The notes under the pieces were generated by a model. That model saw only the letters and a program-made list of their open reading frames with translations, did no database searches and was not told the origin of the DNA. This document shows positions 1-8,857 of a DNA stretch of 64,000 nt, one piece after another. How positions within the stretch are numbered: the stretch's first letter is position 1; each line of letters starts with the position of its first letter. The position numbers and the translations under genes were made by a program. Location: NCBI RefSeq assembly GCF_001541095.1, contig NZ_LMXH01000005.1:62001-126000 (forward strand). The letters are read 5' to 3'. This DNA comes from Paenibacillus sp. FJAT-26967. Lineage in GTDB: Bacteria > Bacillota > Bacilli > Paenibacillales > NBRC-103111.

Positions 1-384
1 ATTGACGGTACCCTGACAACGTATCCGCTTCCGCACCAACAAAGCGGACCCGTTGTTATTACTCATGGACCGGATGGTGCGCTTTGGTTCGTAGAAATTA
101 TGGGGAACAGAATCGGAAGAATCACGACTTCGGGTGCAATCACGGAATATCCGCTCCCCACCGAAGGTGCCCGGCCTCACGCAATCATTGCCGGACAGCA
201 CGGTGACCTCTGGTTCACGGAATGGAGTGCAAACCGCATTGGACGCATCACGTTGCAAGGGGATATATCGGAGTATCCCATCCCTACGGACCATGCTGAA
301 CCACATGGGCTTGCACTGGGACCTGACGGTTCCGTATGGTTCGCGGAAGAGTGCAACAAGATCGGGCGCTTAACGCACGAATAA
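1..384 (+). CDS. vgb: Virginiamycin B lyase (streptogramin B lyase), 3' part
   Basis: The reading frame is open from base 1, so the gene starts upstream of the window; 127 residues are visible. It is built of beta-propeller repeats ending in LWF(T/A)E-x-NRIGRIT. Vgb linearises streptogramin B antibiotics by breaking their ester bond without water. The residues reported as catalytic or metal-binding in Staphylococcus Vgb (His228, Glu268, His270, Glu284) are all present with exactly the right spacing: a PH pair, then E-P-H whose His lies 42 residues later, then the Glu of WFAEE 14 residues further. An active lyase is therefore likely. Propeller proteins of unknown function can look similar, but the catalytic set argues against that. 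A terminator follows the stop codon. Confidence 0.85.
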   Translation: MDGTLTTYPLPHQQSGPVVITHGPDGALWFVEIMGNRIGRITTSGAITEYPLPTEGARPHAIIAGQHGDLWFTEWSANRIGRITLQGDISEYPIPTDHAEPHGLALGPDGSVWFAEECNKIGRLTHE

Positions 385-410
385 CCAAAGAGTATAATCT
401 AAGAACAAAA

Positions 411-454
411 GGCTCCAATCCTGTTGTGGCGACAGTGATTGGAGTCTTCTATTT
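411..454 (+). terminator. Rho-independent terminator after vgb
   Basis: A 10-bp stem (GGCTCCAATC with GATTGGAGTC, one G-U pair) is followed by a T-rich tail, 27 bases after the vgb stop. Confidence 0.75.
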
Positions 455-549
455 TGAAAAGCGATGTTATTAGAAAGGTGTATAGAGTTTCTAGTCAAAA
501 TATTCCACGAATGTGATACGATAATAGAAAATAATTAGGGGGAAACAGG

Positions 550-1056
550 TTGGAAAAGAAAGCTCTGCAAGCTCTGAACATTAAAAAAGGTATACTTATC
601 CTCATATCTGCGGCTTTGGTATATCTGCTCGTTACCAGTTTGCTGTCCGCTACACTGCTTCCTAATCGTACGGCGTTTGCCGATTTCGGAAAAGCGGAGA
701 CGTTATATTTCATGGAGGAACAGACCGGTCTGAAGGAGACGGCTCTGGTAAGCAAGTTTTTCTCCCTGAACGAGGACAAATGGGTGTCAAAAACACCCGA
801 GCGGATACTGAAACATATGAAGCCGTCCTCCTTTACAAGGATCTCCTACGATTCGGACAAGGGCAGGAACCTGCTAATTGATGAACAAGGCCGGGTCTTT
901 ATTGCCCAAACGAAGTCGGAGATTCGCAACAAGTCCAGCCTTCACTGGTTGTGGTGGGTTCTTGAATTCAACAAGGAAGGTATCATTTATTATAGAACGG
1001 AGCCGGATCGGGCCGTCGTTGAGCTTGTGAAAGAGATGAAAGCCAGCTTGAAGTAG
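550..1056 (+). CDS. Hypothetical single-pass membrane protein
   Basis: This is a 168-residue protein with a TTG start, chosen because a GGGG(AAA) ribosome site lies just upstream and no ATG serves better. Residues 13-36 are a hydrophobic membrane segment after a short lysine-rich N-terminus. The remainder is a soluble domain with no recognised motif, which probably lies outside the cytoplasm. It stands alone between vgb and a serine hydrolase, so context gives no function. I do not recognise the family. Confidence 0.6.
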   Translation: MEKKALQALNIKKGILILISAALVYLLVTSLLSATLLPNRTAFADFGKAETLYFMEEQTGLKETALVSKFFSLNEDKWVSKTPERILKHMKPSSFTRISYDSDKGRNLLIDEQGRVFIAQTKSEIRNKSSLHWLWWVLEFNKEGIIYYRTEPDRAVVELVKEMKASLK

Positions 1057-1203
1057 AAGATCGGGCTTTTCCTTGGTATAGTTAAATAGAGCAGGAATGG
1101 CCTGCCGTCGTTTGGATTTTTTTGCTGGGAGGTCGTTAACCTTGCCCTTAGATCACATTTCAGGTACCTAACATTTCTCATTTTAAAAGGAGTGCCTGAA
1201 AAC

Positions 1204-2184
1204 ATGTTGAAATATGCGATTCATACCTATTTGTCTCAGAATCCCGAGAAATTTAATGGCGCTGTTCTTGTTTCACAAGAGGGGCGGCTCGTATATAAAG
1301 AAGCCTTTGGTATCGCCAACAGAGAGTGGAACATTCCTAATACCTGCGCCACCCGTTTCCGAATAGGCTCCGTTACTAAATCGATCACGGCTTTGGCTAT
1401 GTTGATGCTCGCCGGGAACAAGCGGATCAACTTGAGCGATCCGGTCGGCAAGTTTCTTCCTGCCTTCTCGACGGCCCGGGGAGCTACGCTTACGCATTTG
1501 CTGAACCATACATCGGGAATCGGTAATCTGACGATGCAGCCCGATTTTGCCGTGCGGTCTCTTCAACCGCATTCTGTGGATGAACTGCTGGAATGGATCG
1601 AATCTCTTCCGCCAGAGTCCGAACCGGGCGAGAAGTTTAGCTACTCCAATTCAGGCTACTTGATCCTGGGCAAAATCATCGAAACTGTCAGTGGTTTGCC
1701 GTATGAGGATTTCCTGGACCACAGAATTTTTCAGCCTGCCGGTATGCAGAATACCATTCTCGATTCCAGGACGATCTTGCTTCATAAAGCAAGCGGCTAT
1801 GAGATGACTCCCGCGGGTGAGCTTCAGAACGCTTCGTACATGGACATGTCCAATGCCTATTCGGCCGGAGGGCTTGTCTCTACCGCAGAGGATCTGCATT
1901 TGCTTGATTCCGCGCTTGATGAAGGTGTTCTGTTCCCAAGCGGCATGACAGCACAGATTTTTGCTTTCGATGAGCGGCAGCCTTACCGGTACGGCTGGCA
2001 TTTGGCCAGAACCGCCCGTAATCAAGCGTTAGCTTTTCATCACGGCGGCATTAACGGCTATACCGCTTCTTATATGAAATTGCTGGATAAGAAAGCCGCC
2101 GTCATTGTGCTGAGCAACGTATCTACTTTGCTGACTTCTACATTAGCAGGCGTTATTGCGGAGGCTCTGGATAGCGGCAATTAG
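1204..2184 (+). CDS. Serine hydrolase, class C beta-lactamase/PBP family
   Basis: This 326-residue protein of the beta-lactamase-related family (PF00144) includes esterases, D-aminopeptidases and low-activity penicillin-binding proteins. The three active-site motifs are visible: S-V-T-K (nucleophile Ser and Lys) near residue 60, Y-S-N near residue 150, and H-G-G near residue 280. There is no signal peptide, so it probably acts in the cytoplasm and is more likely a peptidase or esterase than a resistance enzyme. The ATG at 1204 is preferred to the upstream GTG at 1192, because the GTG overlaps the AAAAGGAG ribosome site. The substrate cannot be told from sequence. Confidence 0.8.
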   Translation: MLKYAIHTYLSQNPEKFNGAVLVSQEGRLVYKEAFGIANREWNIPNTCATRFRIGSVTKSITALAMLMLAGNKRINLSDPVGKFLPAFSTARGATLTHLLNHTSGIGNLTMQPDFAVRSLQPHSVDELLEWIESLPPESEPGEKFSYSNSGYLILGKIIETVSGLPYEDFLDHRIFQPAGMQNTILDSRTILLHKASGYEMTPAGELQNASYMDMSNAYSAGGLVSTAEDLHLLDSALDEGVLFPSGMTAQIFAFDERQPYRYGWHLARTARNQALAFHHGGINGYTASYMKLLDKKAAVIVLSNVSTLLTSTLAGVIAEALDSGN

Positions 2185-2200
2185 CTCTTATGCCAAAAGA

Positions 2201-2243
2201 AGAAGATCAAGTTCCTCTCGGGAGCTTGGTCTTCTTCCTTTGT
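2201..2243 (+). terminator. Terminator after the serine hydrolase
   Basis: An inverted repeat of about 15 bp (AGAAGATCAAG...CTTGGTCTTCT) is followed by a T-rich run, 16 bases past the stop. Confidence 0.75.
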
Positions 2244-2438
2244 ATTTAGAGCTCTGGAATAGAAATAGATTCTGCATGAATGTGTGCAACTTTTCATGCC
2301 GAAAACTTTGAGAAAAAATTCACAAAGTCTTCAAGATGAAGGGTGTATTTTGGAATAAAAATCCTTTATCATAGAAGTATGAAAAAGATTTCATTCACAA
2401 CCTTCTCTTAAAACCAACAAGCATAGGGGATGAACTCC

Positions 2439-3410
2439 ATGGCAAACGTATTCGTATTGGGTGGAACAGGATTTTTAGGGTATTACACGATCAAAGAACT
2501 GCTAACCCGCGGCTACAAGGTTTCGACGTTGTCGTTGCCGCCAATGCCTGCAGAAGAGCTGCTTCCTGGCGAAGTAGATTGCAAGTTAGGCGATATCAAT
2601 GAGATGAGTGACGAGGAAGTCCTGGAGCTGCTGGCCGGCAAGGATGGGTTTATATATGCAGCGGGTGCCGATGAACGGATCGTTCCGGAAGCCCCGGCCA
2701 TGAAATTCTTCTATGAGGCGAATGTTCGGCCGACTCAGAGATTGGCTCGTCTGGCGAGACAAGCAGGCGTAAAGAAATTCGTCCTGTTCGGCTCGTACTT
2801 TGCGCATTTTGCCGAAGTGTGGACCGATCTGCCGCTGATGAACAATCCTTATCCGCGTACGCGTCTGCTTCAAGAAGAAGTCGCCTGTATGGAGGGCGAA
2901 GGCGCGATGGACGTAACGACTCTGCGTCTGCCGTATATTTTCGGAACGATGCCGGGCCGTATGCCGCTGTGGACCATGTTCGTCGACCAGGTCAAAGGCA
3001 AGGAAATCGCCCCGGTACTGGGCGGTGGAACCGCTATGGTAACCGCGCAGCAGGTTGCCGAAGCGGCAGTCGGGGCCATGGAACATGGTGAGCACCGCGG
3101 TAAATACGCGATCAGCGGCATCAATATGAAACACAGTGAGTTTCATCAAATGATTCTGGATGAACTCGGCCAGACCGAGACCAAGGTTGTGGTTATGCCG
3201 CTGGAGCAGATGAAGCCAGCCATGGAGCAGCATGACGCAGCCACAGCGGCCGCGGGCAGAGAGCACGGCATCCACATGGGCGTCGCCGTACAGGTTCAGG
3301 ACCGGGATGCTTATCTGGATCCGGCAGATACGATGCCGATTCTGAAGTACAGGGAAGACGATGTTATAGCATCGATCGTGGAGACCCTTCGGAAGTGTGT
3401 GAAAGGTTAG
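2439..3410 (+). CDS. NAD-dependent epimerase/dehydratase family protein
   Basis: A 323-residue extended SDR-type protein. The N-terminus carries the NAD(P)-binding Rossmann motif GGTGFLG near residue 8. The Y-x3-K catalytic motif of classical SDRs is not clear, which suggests the atypical NmrA- or epimerase-like branch. Substrate and pathway are unknown. The ATG at 2439 is preferred because AGGGG at 2425-2429 is correctly spaced from it, while the in-frame ATG at 2430 overlaps that site. The gene is monocistronic, with terminators on both sides. Confidence 0.7.
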   Translation: MANVFVLGGTGFLGYYTIKELLTRGYKVSTLSLPPMPAEELLPGEVDCKLGDINEMSDEEVLELLAGKDGFIYAAGADERIVPEAPAMKFFYEANVRPTQRLARLARQAGVKKFVLFGSYFAHFAEVWTDLPLMNNPYPRTRLLQEEVACMEGEGAMDVTTLRLPYIFGTMPGRMPLWTMFVDQVKGKEIAPVLGGGTAMVTAQQVAEAAVGAMEHGEHRGKYAISGINMKHSEFHQMILDELGQTETKVVVMPLEQMKPAMEQHDAATAAAGREHGIHMGVAVQVQDRDAYLDPADTMPILKYREDDVIASIVETLRKCVKG

Positions 3411-3421
3411 GAAACCAAGGA

Positions 3422-3450
3422 AAGCCTGCGCGGGAGCGTGGGCTTTTTTG
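3422..3450 (+). terminator. Terminator after the SDR-family gene
   Basis: A 10-bp stem AAGCCTGCGC/GCGTGGGCTT with a GGGA loop is followed by a T run. Confidence 0.85.
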
Positions 3451-3489
3451 TGTATATCCTTTTAATAATAGAGATAAAGAAATAGGACA

Positions 3490-3972
3490 TTAATTAAACA
3501 TAGGAATTAACATACTTAATAAAAATAAAAAGAGTAGGGGTGAGCTGAGCACAAGCAATTTTAAGAAAGTATAGTTGTGATTAGCAAAGCTTAATATTCT
3601 TTCCGTTATAAAATAAGAAGATGCCCCGTAAAGTCCAGTTGTTCCTCCTATAAAACCTCCGGTTAAATATAAACTGAATCTTATAAAATTTCGGAGAAAC
3701 CAATTTTTTATAGGAATCCGAATGAGAAGCCGCTCTGACAATAGAGAAACGATCCCTCCATAGATGGTGATTACAGGAAGCGAGTATATAAAGTAGATAG
3801 AGAAACTAGAAGCGGATAAAATAAAAAGTTCTTTCTTATCAAGGTTAGTTATATCAAGAAATAAATTAGGGTTAAGGAAACTGAAAAAAATAACAAAGAT
3901 CGCGGAAGCCCAAACGCCAACTAATATTTTTGTAAAGAGGAATTGCTTAGAAAAGAGATCGCTGTTATCCAT
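3490..3972 (-). CDS. Hypothetical multi-pass membrane protein, AT-rich
   Basis: This 160-residue protein has about four hydrophobic segments (near residues 15-35, 48-75, 97-120 and 138-158). I recognise no family. The ATG at 3972 is chosen because AGGAG lies eight bases upstream; the GTG three codons earlier overlaps that site. Base composition is clearly AT-richer than the flanking genes and codon choice is A/T-ending, so it may have been acquired recently. It is the only minus-strand gene in the first 8 kb. Confidence 0.6.
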   Translation of the reverse strand: MDNSDLFSKQFLFTKILVGVWASAIFVIFFSFLNPNLFLDITNLDKKELFILSASSFSIYFIYSLPVITIYGGIVSLLSERLLIRIPIKNWFLRNFIRFSLYLTGGFIGGTTGLYGASSYFITERILSFANHNYTFLKLLVLSSPLLFLFLLSMLIPMFN

Positions 3973-4302
3973 GTCCCACACTCCTGTTCAATAGTTGACT
4001 GGCATTTGTGTATTATTATGGAAATAAAAGCGGGATAAATCAAGAGGGTTAATAAATAGCTGGCCCCTTTTATAGAGGAATTTCACGCTGGAACCTAGTA
4101 TTAAAACTAGTTGATATATGTAAATTTTTTACTCCAAATGTTTACTGATCTTATGGTTTAATTAAGGAGAAGACTGCCAAGTTTAACCTGCTGCTGAAAA
4201 AGGTAGGGCTGTCTGCACAAAGTACCTGCCCGGGAATCTTTTCCTAACCACATTCATGTGTTCCGATATACGACAAAAGTATGTTCACCAGGAGGCTTTT
4301 CG
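3973..4302. other. Intergenic region without a supported gene
   Basis: AT-rich spacer between a leftward and a rightward gene. It contains AAGGAGA near 4167 with no start codon at a usable distance, followed by a short open stretch to about 4247. I could not assign a function; it must hold promoters for both neighbours. Confidence 0.4.
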
Positions 4303-5913
4303 ATGAAAAAATGGTTGTCACTTGCATTATCCTCTTTTCTATTCTTAACGAATACGGTTTATGCCGCTGCTCCTGCCGCTAACCCGGCTCAAGTAACTAC
4401 ATTTAGTCAGGCTTTACAGTTTTTTATTATATTCATTGTGCTTCTGGCCTGTGCAGTGCTGCTTCTGTATCAATTAGTCCGCATCAGCAAGCTAAAGAGT
4501 CAGAAGAAGAAGTTTCTGGAGGAAGTCGAACGCTTCTCGGCCGCTTTGTACCGTGATAAGGCAAGGCTGTCGCTGCTGCTGGAGCTGTACTCCGGTCCTT
4601 CCGCAAGGCGGCTTATTCAGCCGGTAGATGCAGAGGTGAGCGAGATGCTCACGATTATCGAGGAACTACAAAGGGTTACGTCTGAAATCCCATCTGCTTT
4701 TTTCTCGTTCTCATCCGGAGCCTCCATAGAGGAATGTAAGGTGCTTTTTAAGGAGTACCAGGGTGTGTATGAAAATCTGAGTCAGAAAGTCGAGAAATTC
4801 AGCGAGCTTGAGAAAGAAAACAACAAAGCGATGGGTGAGCTGGAAGAAAAGATTCAGTTCCTGATGAATAGAACCCGGGATCGCGCGGGTATTTACGGGG
4901 TGGCGGAGATCGAAGCCGAGCTTGCGCAAGTGAACAACCGGATTGAGATCGTGAAGAGGGAACAGTTGTCCGATTTTATCAATGTCAACGTCGGGATTCA
5001 GCCTATCCTTAACCAGCTGTCGGATATTGAGCGTTTGCTCAAGGTGATTCCGGAGCTGTATGACAGGCAGCAGCAGTTTATCCGCGAGATCGGTGAGGTG
5101 CGGTCTACCGTAGACAGGAGTATGCATGACAACGGTTTGACTCCTGCAGAGCTTGATGTGCACCATGAGCTGGATCGTGCCCAGGAGAAGGCTGTTTTCC
5201 TGCTGGAGCAGCTGCAGGCGGGCAAAATCAGGGACGCGGAACGGTTGTCCAGAGATATAGCCATTACTATCCGGCGTGCGGGCAGCTCGGTACAGGATAC
5301 GCTGGAGCTGCGGGACAGTGTCCACAAGAATTTGAAATTGCTGGACGATAATATCCGTGATCTGCATTATCCGGAGGCGGAGTATAGGGAAGAACTGCAG
5401 CGGGTTCAAGAAAATTTCCATGAAACCGTGTGGTCATCCATGGAGCGGGATTATAAGGAGTTTACGAAAGCTTACGAAGGGCTGAGAGACGAACTGCCCG
5501 AAGCAAGAGATCTGCTGGAGGCAGGCCGTTACAGTAAAGCGGGCGAGAAGGTCATGGCTCTGCTGGAATCTTACACAGAACTGTACAACAAGATGTCCCG
5601 TCTGAAGGTATATGAGAATGCGGTGGAGGAGTTTAACCAGCATAGAGCTCAAATCGGCCATCTCTGGCATACGTTCCAGGCGACGGTAGCGCTCATTTCG
5701 ACCAATAGGCTGGAAGCCGCTATTCATTCGGAAGAGCTGGGTACGCTCCGCTTCAAGATTCAGGATCAGAAGGAAATGCTGGATCGGCGCCTGAATATGC
5801 GCCCTATCCATCTGAAGCGTCTGGATGAGGAAGTAGAGGTTTTCCAGAAGCATGTGAATGTCTTTAGGGAACAGGTTATGGTATTCGATGCTCAGAAGCA
5901 GTGGGTCAGATAG
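4303..5913 (+). CDS. EzrA-like membrane-anchored coiled-coil protein
   Basis: This 536-residue protein begins with a signal-like segment (residues 1-21, ending VYAAA) and has a second hydrophobic helix near residues 37-58. About 470 residues of acidic, heptad-rich helix follow. The layout (membrane anchor, long cytoplasmic coiled coil, repeats such as LLEAGRYSKAGEKV) resembles EzrA, the negative regulator of FtsZ ring placement, and the length is close to EzrA's usual size of about 560. EzrA normally lacks the first segment, so a more distant coiled-coil protein is possible. The ATG at 4303 has AGGAGG seven bases upstream; an earlier in-frame GTG at 4258 has no ribosome site. It is transcribed alone. 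Confidence 0.5.
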   Translation: MKKWLSLALSSFLFLTNTVYAAAPAANPAQVTTFSQALQFFIIFIVLLACAVLLLYQLVRISKLKSQKKKFLEEVERFSAALYRDKARLSLLLELYSGPSARRLIQPVDAEVSEMLTIIEELQRVTSEIPSAFFSFSSGASIEECKVLFKEYQGVYENLSQKVEKFSELEKENNKAMGELEEKIQFLMNRTRDRAGIYGVAEIEAELAQVNNRIEIVKREQLSDFINVNVGIQPILNQLSDIERLLKVIPELYDRQQQFIREIGEVRSTVDRSMHDNGLTPAELDVHHELDRAQEKAVFLLEQLQAGKIRDAERLSRDIAITIRRAGSSVQDTLELRDSVHKNLKLLDDNIRDLHYPEAEYREELQRVQENFHETVWSSMERDYKEFTKAYEGLRDELPEARDLLEAGRYSKAGEKVMALLESYTELYNKMSRLKVYENAVEEFNQHRAQIGHLWHTFQATVALISTNRLEAAIHSEELGTLRFKIQDQKEMLDRRLNMRPIHLKRLDEEVEVFQKHVNVFREQVMVFDAQKQWVR

Positions 5914-6042
5914 AAGGTGTACAAATGAGATTCCGGCATGCAGCGGGAAGCGGCGGCAGTTGTGAAAGGAAGAAGTACCTGTAAGGGATCTTGATAGCAA
6001 TTGCAGCCTTCCTTTGTCTAAGAATAGCGTGAAATAACGAAA

Positions 6043-6074
6043 GATACCGTGTCTAGCAACGCGGTGTCTTTTCT
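6043..6074 (+). terminator. Terminator downstream of the EzrA-like gene
   Basis: A 9-bp stem GATACCGTG/CGCGGTGTC is followed by TTTTCTT. Confidence 0.75.
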
Positions 6075-6397
6075 TATGAACGTGCAAGTAATCGTTGTTT
6101 AAAAGAACTTCCCGGGTCGTGGCGCCCTCCCGTCTATAGCGTGGTGATAGTAATGGGCAAGATATGTCCTTTCGTGAATTAACATAGAGCCGATGACTAT
6201 TTTTCGGGGATGTCGAATGTTTGACTTTTTATCAGTTTAGCACTAAACTCATTACTATAAGGCGGACTTATCAGGGAATTGGCGGCTGCTCGCTGCTCGT
6301 AAAGAAGAGGAATATCACGCAGTGAGAAAGCCAGGCCCGTTTCGTCATACATTTCTTGAATCACGCAAATATTATATGTAATCAGGAGGGTATCCCT
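6075..6397. other. Intergenic region upstream of the dioxygenase gene
   Basis: About 320 bases with no supported gene. One minus-strand frame reads open here with plausible codons (about 6197-6360), but it runs into the dioxygenase gene and has no start of its own. The dioxygenase promoter must lie here; no clear MhqR-type operator was seen. Confidence 0.4.
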
Positions 6398-7372
6398 ATG
6401 GAACTGAAAGGCATTCACCACGTATCCGCAATTACAGCAAAGGCTCCTGCCAACTTCGAGTTTTACACGAAAGTGCTCGGCCTCCGGCTGGTCAAGAAGA
6501 CAGTCAATCAGGATGATATCAGCGTCTATCACTTGTTCTACGGCGATGAGAAGGGGAATCCGGGAACGGAGCTGACGTTCTTTGAAATTCCGATGGCAGG
6601 CAAGAACCGGGAAGGAGTAAACAGTATTTCGGCGATCTCGCTGCGCGTAGCGAGCGATGAGGCTTTGACCTACTGGTCTAAGCGATTCGATGAGTTCGGA
6701 GTAGACCGGGATGAGATCAAGGACCGGGCGGGCAGAGCTACGCTGGCCTTCCGGGATTTGGAGGGGCAGCGTCTCATTCTCGTATCGGATCGCAAGAACC
6801 AGGGCGTCCAGGGTGGCATTCCTTGGACGAAGAGCCCGGTTCCCGGCGAGTTCGGCATTCTCGGGCTCGGTCCGGTCCGGCTGACCGTCGAAGATCCGCT
6901 GCCGACCACTGTCGTTCTCACGGAGCTGCTGGGATTCCGCCGCGCGGGCGAGTACGCCTCCGAGGCTGCCGGACAGCCGGACATCGTCGTATTCGAGACG
7001 GGGGAAGGCGGCAGCGGGGCTGAAGTACACGTCGAGGAGCGTCATGACCTCGCTCCCGAACAGCTCGGCCGCGGCGGTGTGCACCACGTGGCGTTCCGCG
7101 TAGACAACGAGGAGGAACTCCGCGAATGGATTCAGCGGATCCGGGCCGCGCGGTTTGCGAACTCAGGCTTTGTGGATCGCTTTTACTTCCGTTCGCTCTA
7201 TTTCAGAGAGCCGAACGGCATTCTGTTCGAGCTGGCAACGGACGGCCCGGGATTCGATACGGATGAAGATATCCTTCATCTGGGTGAATCTCTTGCGCTG
7301 CCGCCGTTCCTCGAATCCCGCAGAGCGGAGATCGAGGCACACCTCAAACCGCTGGATACTAAAGGGGAGTAA
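6398..7372 (+). CDS. Ring-cleaving dioxygenase, VOC superfamily (MhqA/MhqO type)
   Basis: This 324-residue protein has two glyoxalase/bleomycin-resistance-like halves. Residues 3-9 hold GIHHVSA and the second half has GGVHHVAF; the C-terminal half ends with FREPNGILFELATDGPGF, which supplies the family's Glu metal ligand. Members of this group in Bacillus (MhqA, MhqE, MhqO) are induced by quinones and catechols and are thought to open hydroquinone rings using Fe(II) or Mn(II). The ATG at 6398 follows CAGGAGGG at a good distance. It appears monocistronic. The family call is firm; the exact substrate is inferred. Confidence 0.8.
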   Translation: MELKGIHHVSAITAKAPANFEFYTKVLGLRLVKKTVNQDDISVYHLFYGDEKGNPGTELTFFEIPMAGKNREGVNSISAISLRVASDEALTYWSKRFDEFGVDRDEIKDRAGRATLAFRDLEGQRLILVSDRKNQGVQGGIPWTKSPVPGEFGILGLGPVRLTVEDPLPTTVVLTELLGFRRAGEYASEAAGQPDIVVFETGEGGSGAEVHVEERHDLAPEQLGRGGVHHVAFRVDNEEELREWIQRIRAARFANSGFVDRFYFRSLYFREPNGILFELATDGPGFDTDEDILHLGESLALPPFLESRRAEIEAHLKPLDTKGE

Positions 7373-7509
7373 AAGGTGGACCCACATCAGGTCGAGGCTG
7401 GCAATAAAAACAGTACTTTAGCAGCATGAAATTAACTAGTTGGAAGGTTATGATCGATTCATGAGTACTGGGAGCACGCAGGTACATTAACTTCAATGTA
7501 GTAAGATTG

Positions 7510-7543
7510 TTAATTGAGCTGCTACCTCCGGCAGCTCAATTAA
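7510..7543 (+). promoter_or_regulatory. Perfect 13-bp stem-loop upstream of the VanZ-like gene
   Basis: TTAATTGAGCTGC (7510-7522) pairs perfectly with GCAGCTCAATTAA (7531-7543). The 8-base loop TACCTCCG contains CCTCC, the anti-Shine-Dalgarno sequence. The gene's own AAGGAG lies at 7550-7555, only seven bases past the stem. There is no T run, so it is not an ordinary terminator; it may affect translation or RNA stability. Confidence 0.5.
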
Positions 7544-7565
7544 CACATTAAGGAGCAGCTCTATT

Positions 7566-8162
7566 ATGCTAAGATTTCATATCTTCTATATGATCTTAAG
7601 TCTGCCCGTTTATTTGATTTTTGTTTATCTGCAACAAAGAAAAAATAACCCCAAAGTATACATAAGCTTAATTTTTCATGGAATCTTTTATATCTATGTA
7701 TGCTATGTCATCAAGTACACACTATTTCCAATTCCGGTGAATGAAAATTACTTGAGTCTTGTAAGGCCTGGCACAGCATTTAGGCAAAACATAAATATGC
7801 AGCTCTTATGGTTGTCCGACAATTTTTCATTTACTAAAGAACATGCTTTAAATATCCTGATGACGATCCCATTTGGTTTTATCATTAATTATTTAATAAA
7901 ACCTCGCGGTTTCGGAAGGATAATTCTGCTTGGCGCACTAGTAGGAATTTGTATTGAATGCTTCCAGTTAAGTATCTCTGTCCTCTTAAATTACCCTTAC
8001 CGAATTATAGACAGTAACGATGTTGTGATGAATTTAGCCGGTGTAGTCGCAGGTTACTTGATTTTCAGGGTGATTTCTTCGGTCTATATAAGGTTGGCTG
8101 ATACTCTTCATATGGAACACAACTCATTTACTAAATATGTATATGATTGCAGTAAAAACTAA
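7566..8162 (+). CDS. VanZ-like family membrane protein
   Basis: This 198-residue protein has five hydrophobic segments. The VanZ-like pattern is visible: a KYTLFPIP stretch near residue 55, NILMTIPFGF near residue 98, then IECFQLS and SNDVVMNLAG. VanZ confers low-level teicoplanin resistance in enterococci by an unknown mechanism, but most VanZ-like proteins in Bacillales are uncharacterised, so resistance should not be assumed. AAGGAG at 7550-7555 sets the ATG start. The gene is AT-richer than its neighbours. Confidence 0.75.
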   Translation: MLRFHIFYMILSLPVYLIFVYLQQRKNNPKVYISLIFHGIFYIYVCYVIKYTLFPIPVNENYLSLVRPGTAFRQNINMQLLWLSDNFSFTKEHALNILMTIPFGFIINYLIKPRGFGRIILLGALVGICIECFQLSISVLLNYPYRIIDSNDVVMNLAGVVAGYLIFRVISSVYIRLADTLHMEHNSFTKYVYDCSKN

Positions 8163-8220
8163 TTAAGTCGGATATAGAGGTCAAAAATCTCAGGTAATCG
8201 TCGCAGCAAAAAAATCACCA

Positions 8221-8261
8221 AAAACGCTTCTCAGACACGTCCGACGTGCGAGAAGCGTTTT
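8221..8261. terminator. Bidirectional terminator
   Basis: AAAACGCTTCTC (8221-8232) pairs with GAGAAGCGTTTT (8250-8261), with an inner CACGT/ACGTG stem. It lies between convergent genes and has A/T runs suited to both strands. Confidence 0.85.
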
Positions 8262-8311
8262 GTTTGGTTATAGGGAGGATTACGACTGCCGTGATCGTGA
8301 TCCTTCGTCCC

Positions 8312-8695
8312 CTAAATCTTCAACCCGGCAAAATAAGCCCCTTCGGCCGCGACTTCGCGCTGATTGCTGCGTTCCAGCACCTTCACGGCAATGGTACGGC
8401 CCTGCTGGAATTGTGGAAGCTGATCCCTCACAACAACGGTGGTTAACTCCGTCCGGAATGTCTCTCCGCTTTCCATAGTGACGGCCAGTTCCAGAAATAC
8501 TTCCGGCTGGTCATCCACCTGTACGGAGGATTGGGTGAACGCCGTTACGACCGCGCTTGCGGGTGTGCCGTTTGTAAGGATGTGTTTGGTTTTACGGATC
8601 TCTTGGATAAACGTATTCCGCTGCCTGATCATCCTAACCGCCGCAGGAACGATCAGACTCAAGACCACGACGATCCCTGCAATAATAAAATCCAT
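8312..8695 (-). CDS. Small membrane-anchored protein of unknown function
   Basis: This 127-residue protein has an N-terminal hydrophobic helix (residues 2-20) followed by a basic stretch and a beta-rich domain. The phrases NGTPASAVV and later GRTIAVKVLERSN resemble the DUF3592 pattern found in many bacterial membrane proteins, but the match is loose. The ATG at 8695 is chosen for a GAGGCGG site about ten bases upstream; an upstream extension lacks any ribosome site. It converges on the VanZ-like gene and shares its terminator. Confidence 0.6.
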   Translation of the reverse strand: MDFIIAGIVVVLSLIVPAAVRMIRQRNTFIQEIRKTKHILTNGTPASAVVTAFTQSSVQVDDQPEVFLELAVTMESGETFRTELTTVVVRDQLPQFQQGRTIAVKVLERSNQREVAAEGAYFAGLKI

Positions 8696-8857
8696 AGTAT
8701 GTACCGCCTCGCCTTGCAGTAGTTTAAGGTTAACAGCCTTGTCCAATTATACCGAATTAACTTCATGGGAGTAACCTTTATCGATGTACAGCAGTCCAAA
8801 CCAGATGCTTGCTCTGTATTCGAATGGGATCAGGCAAAGATTACCCGTATCCCCGAC

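Noticed and set aside
6197-6370. Minus-strand coding-like stretch that could be a gene remnant
   Set aside because: Codon use looks plausible, but there is no start, no recognised domain, and the frame continues as a shadow of the dioxygenase gene.
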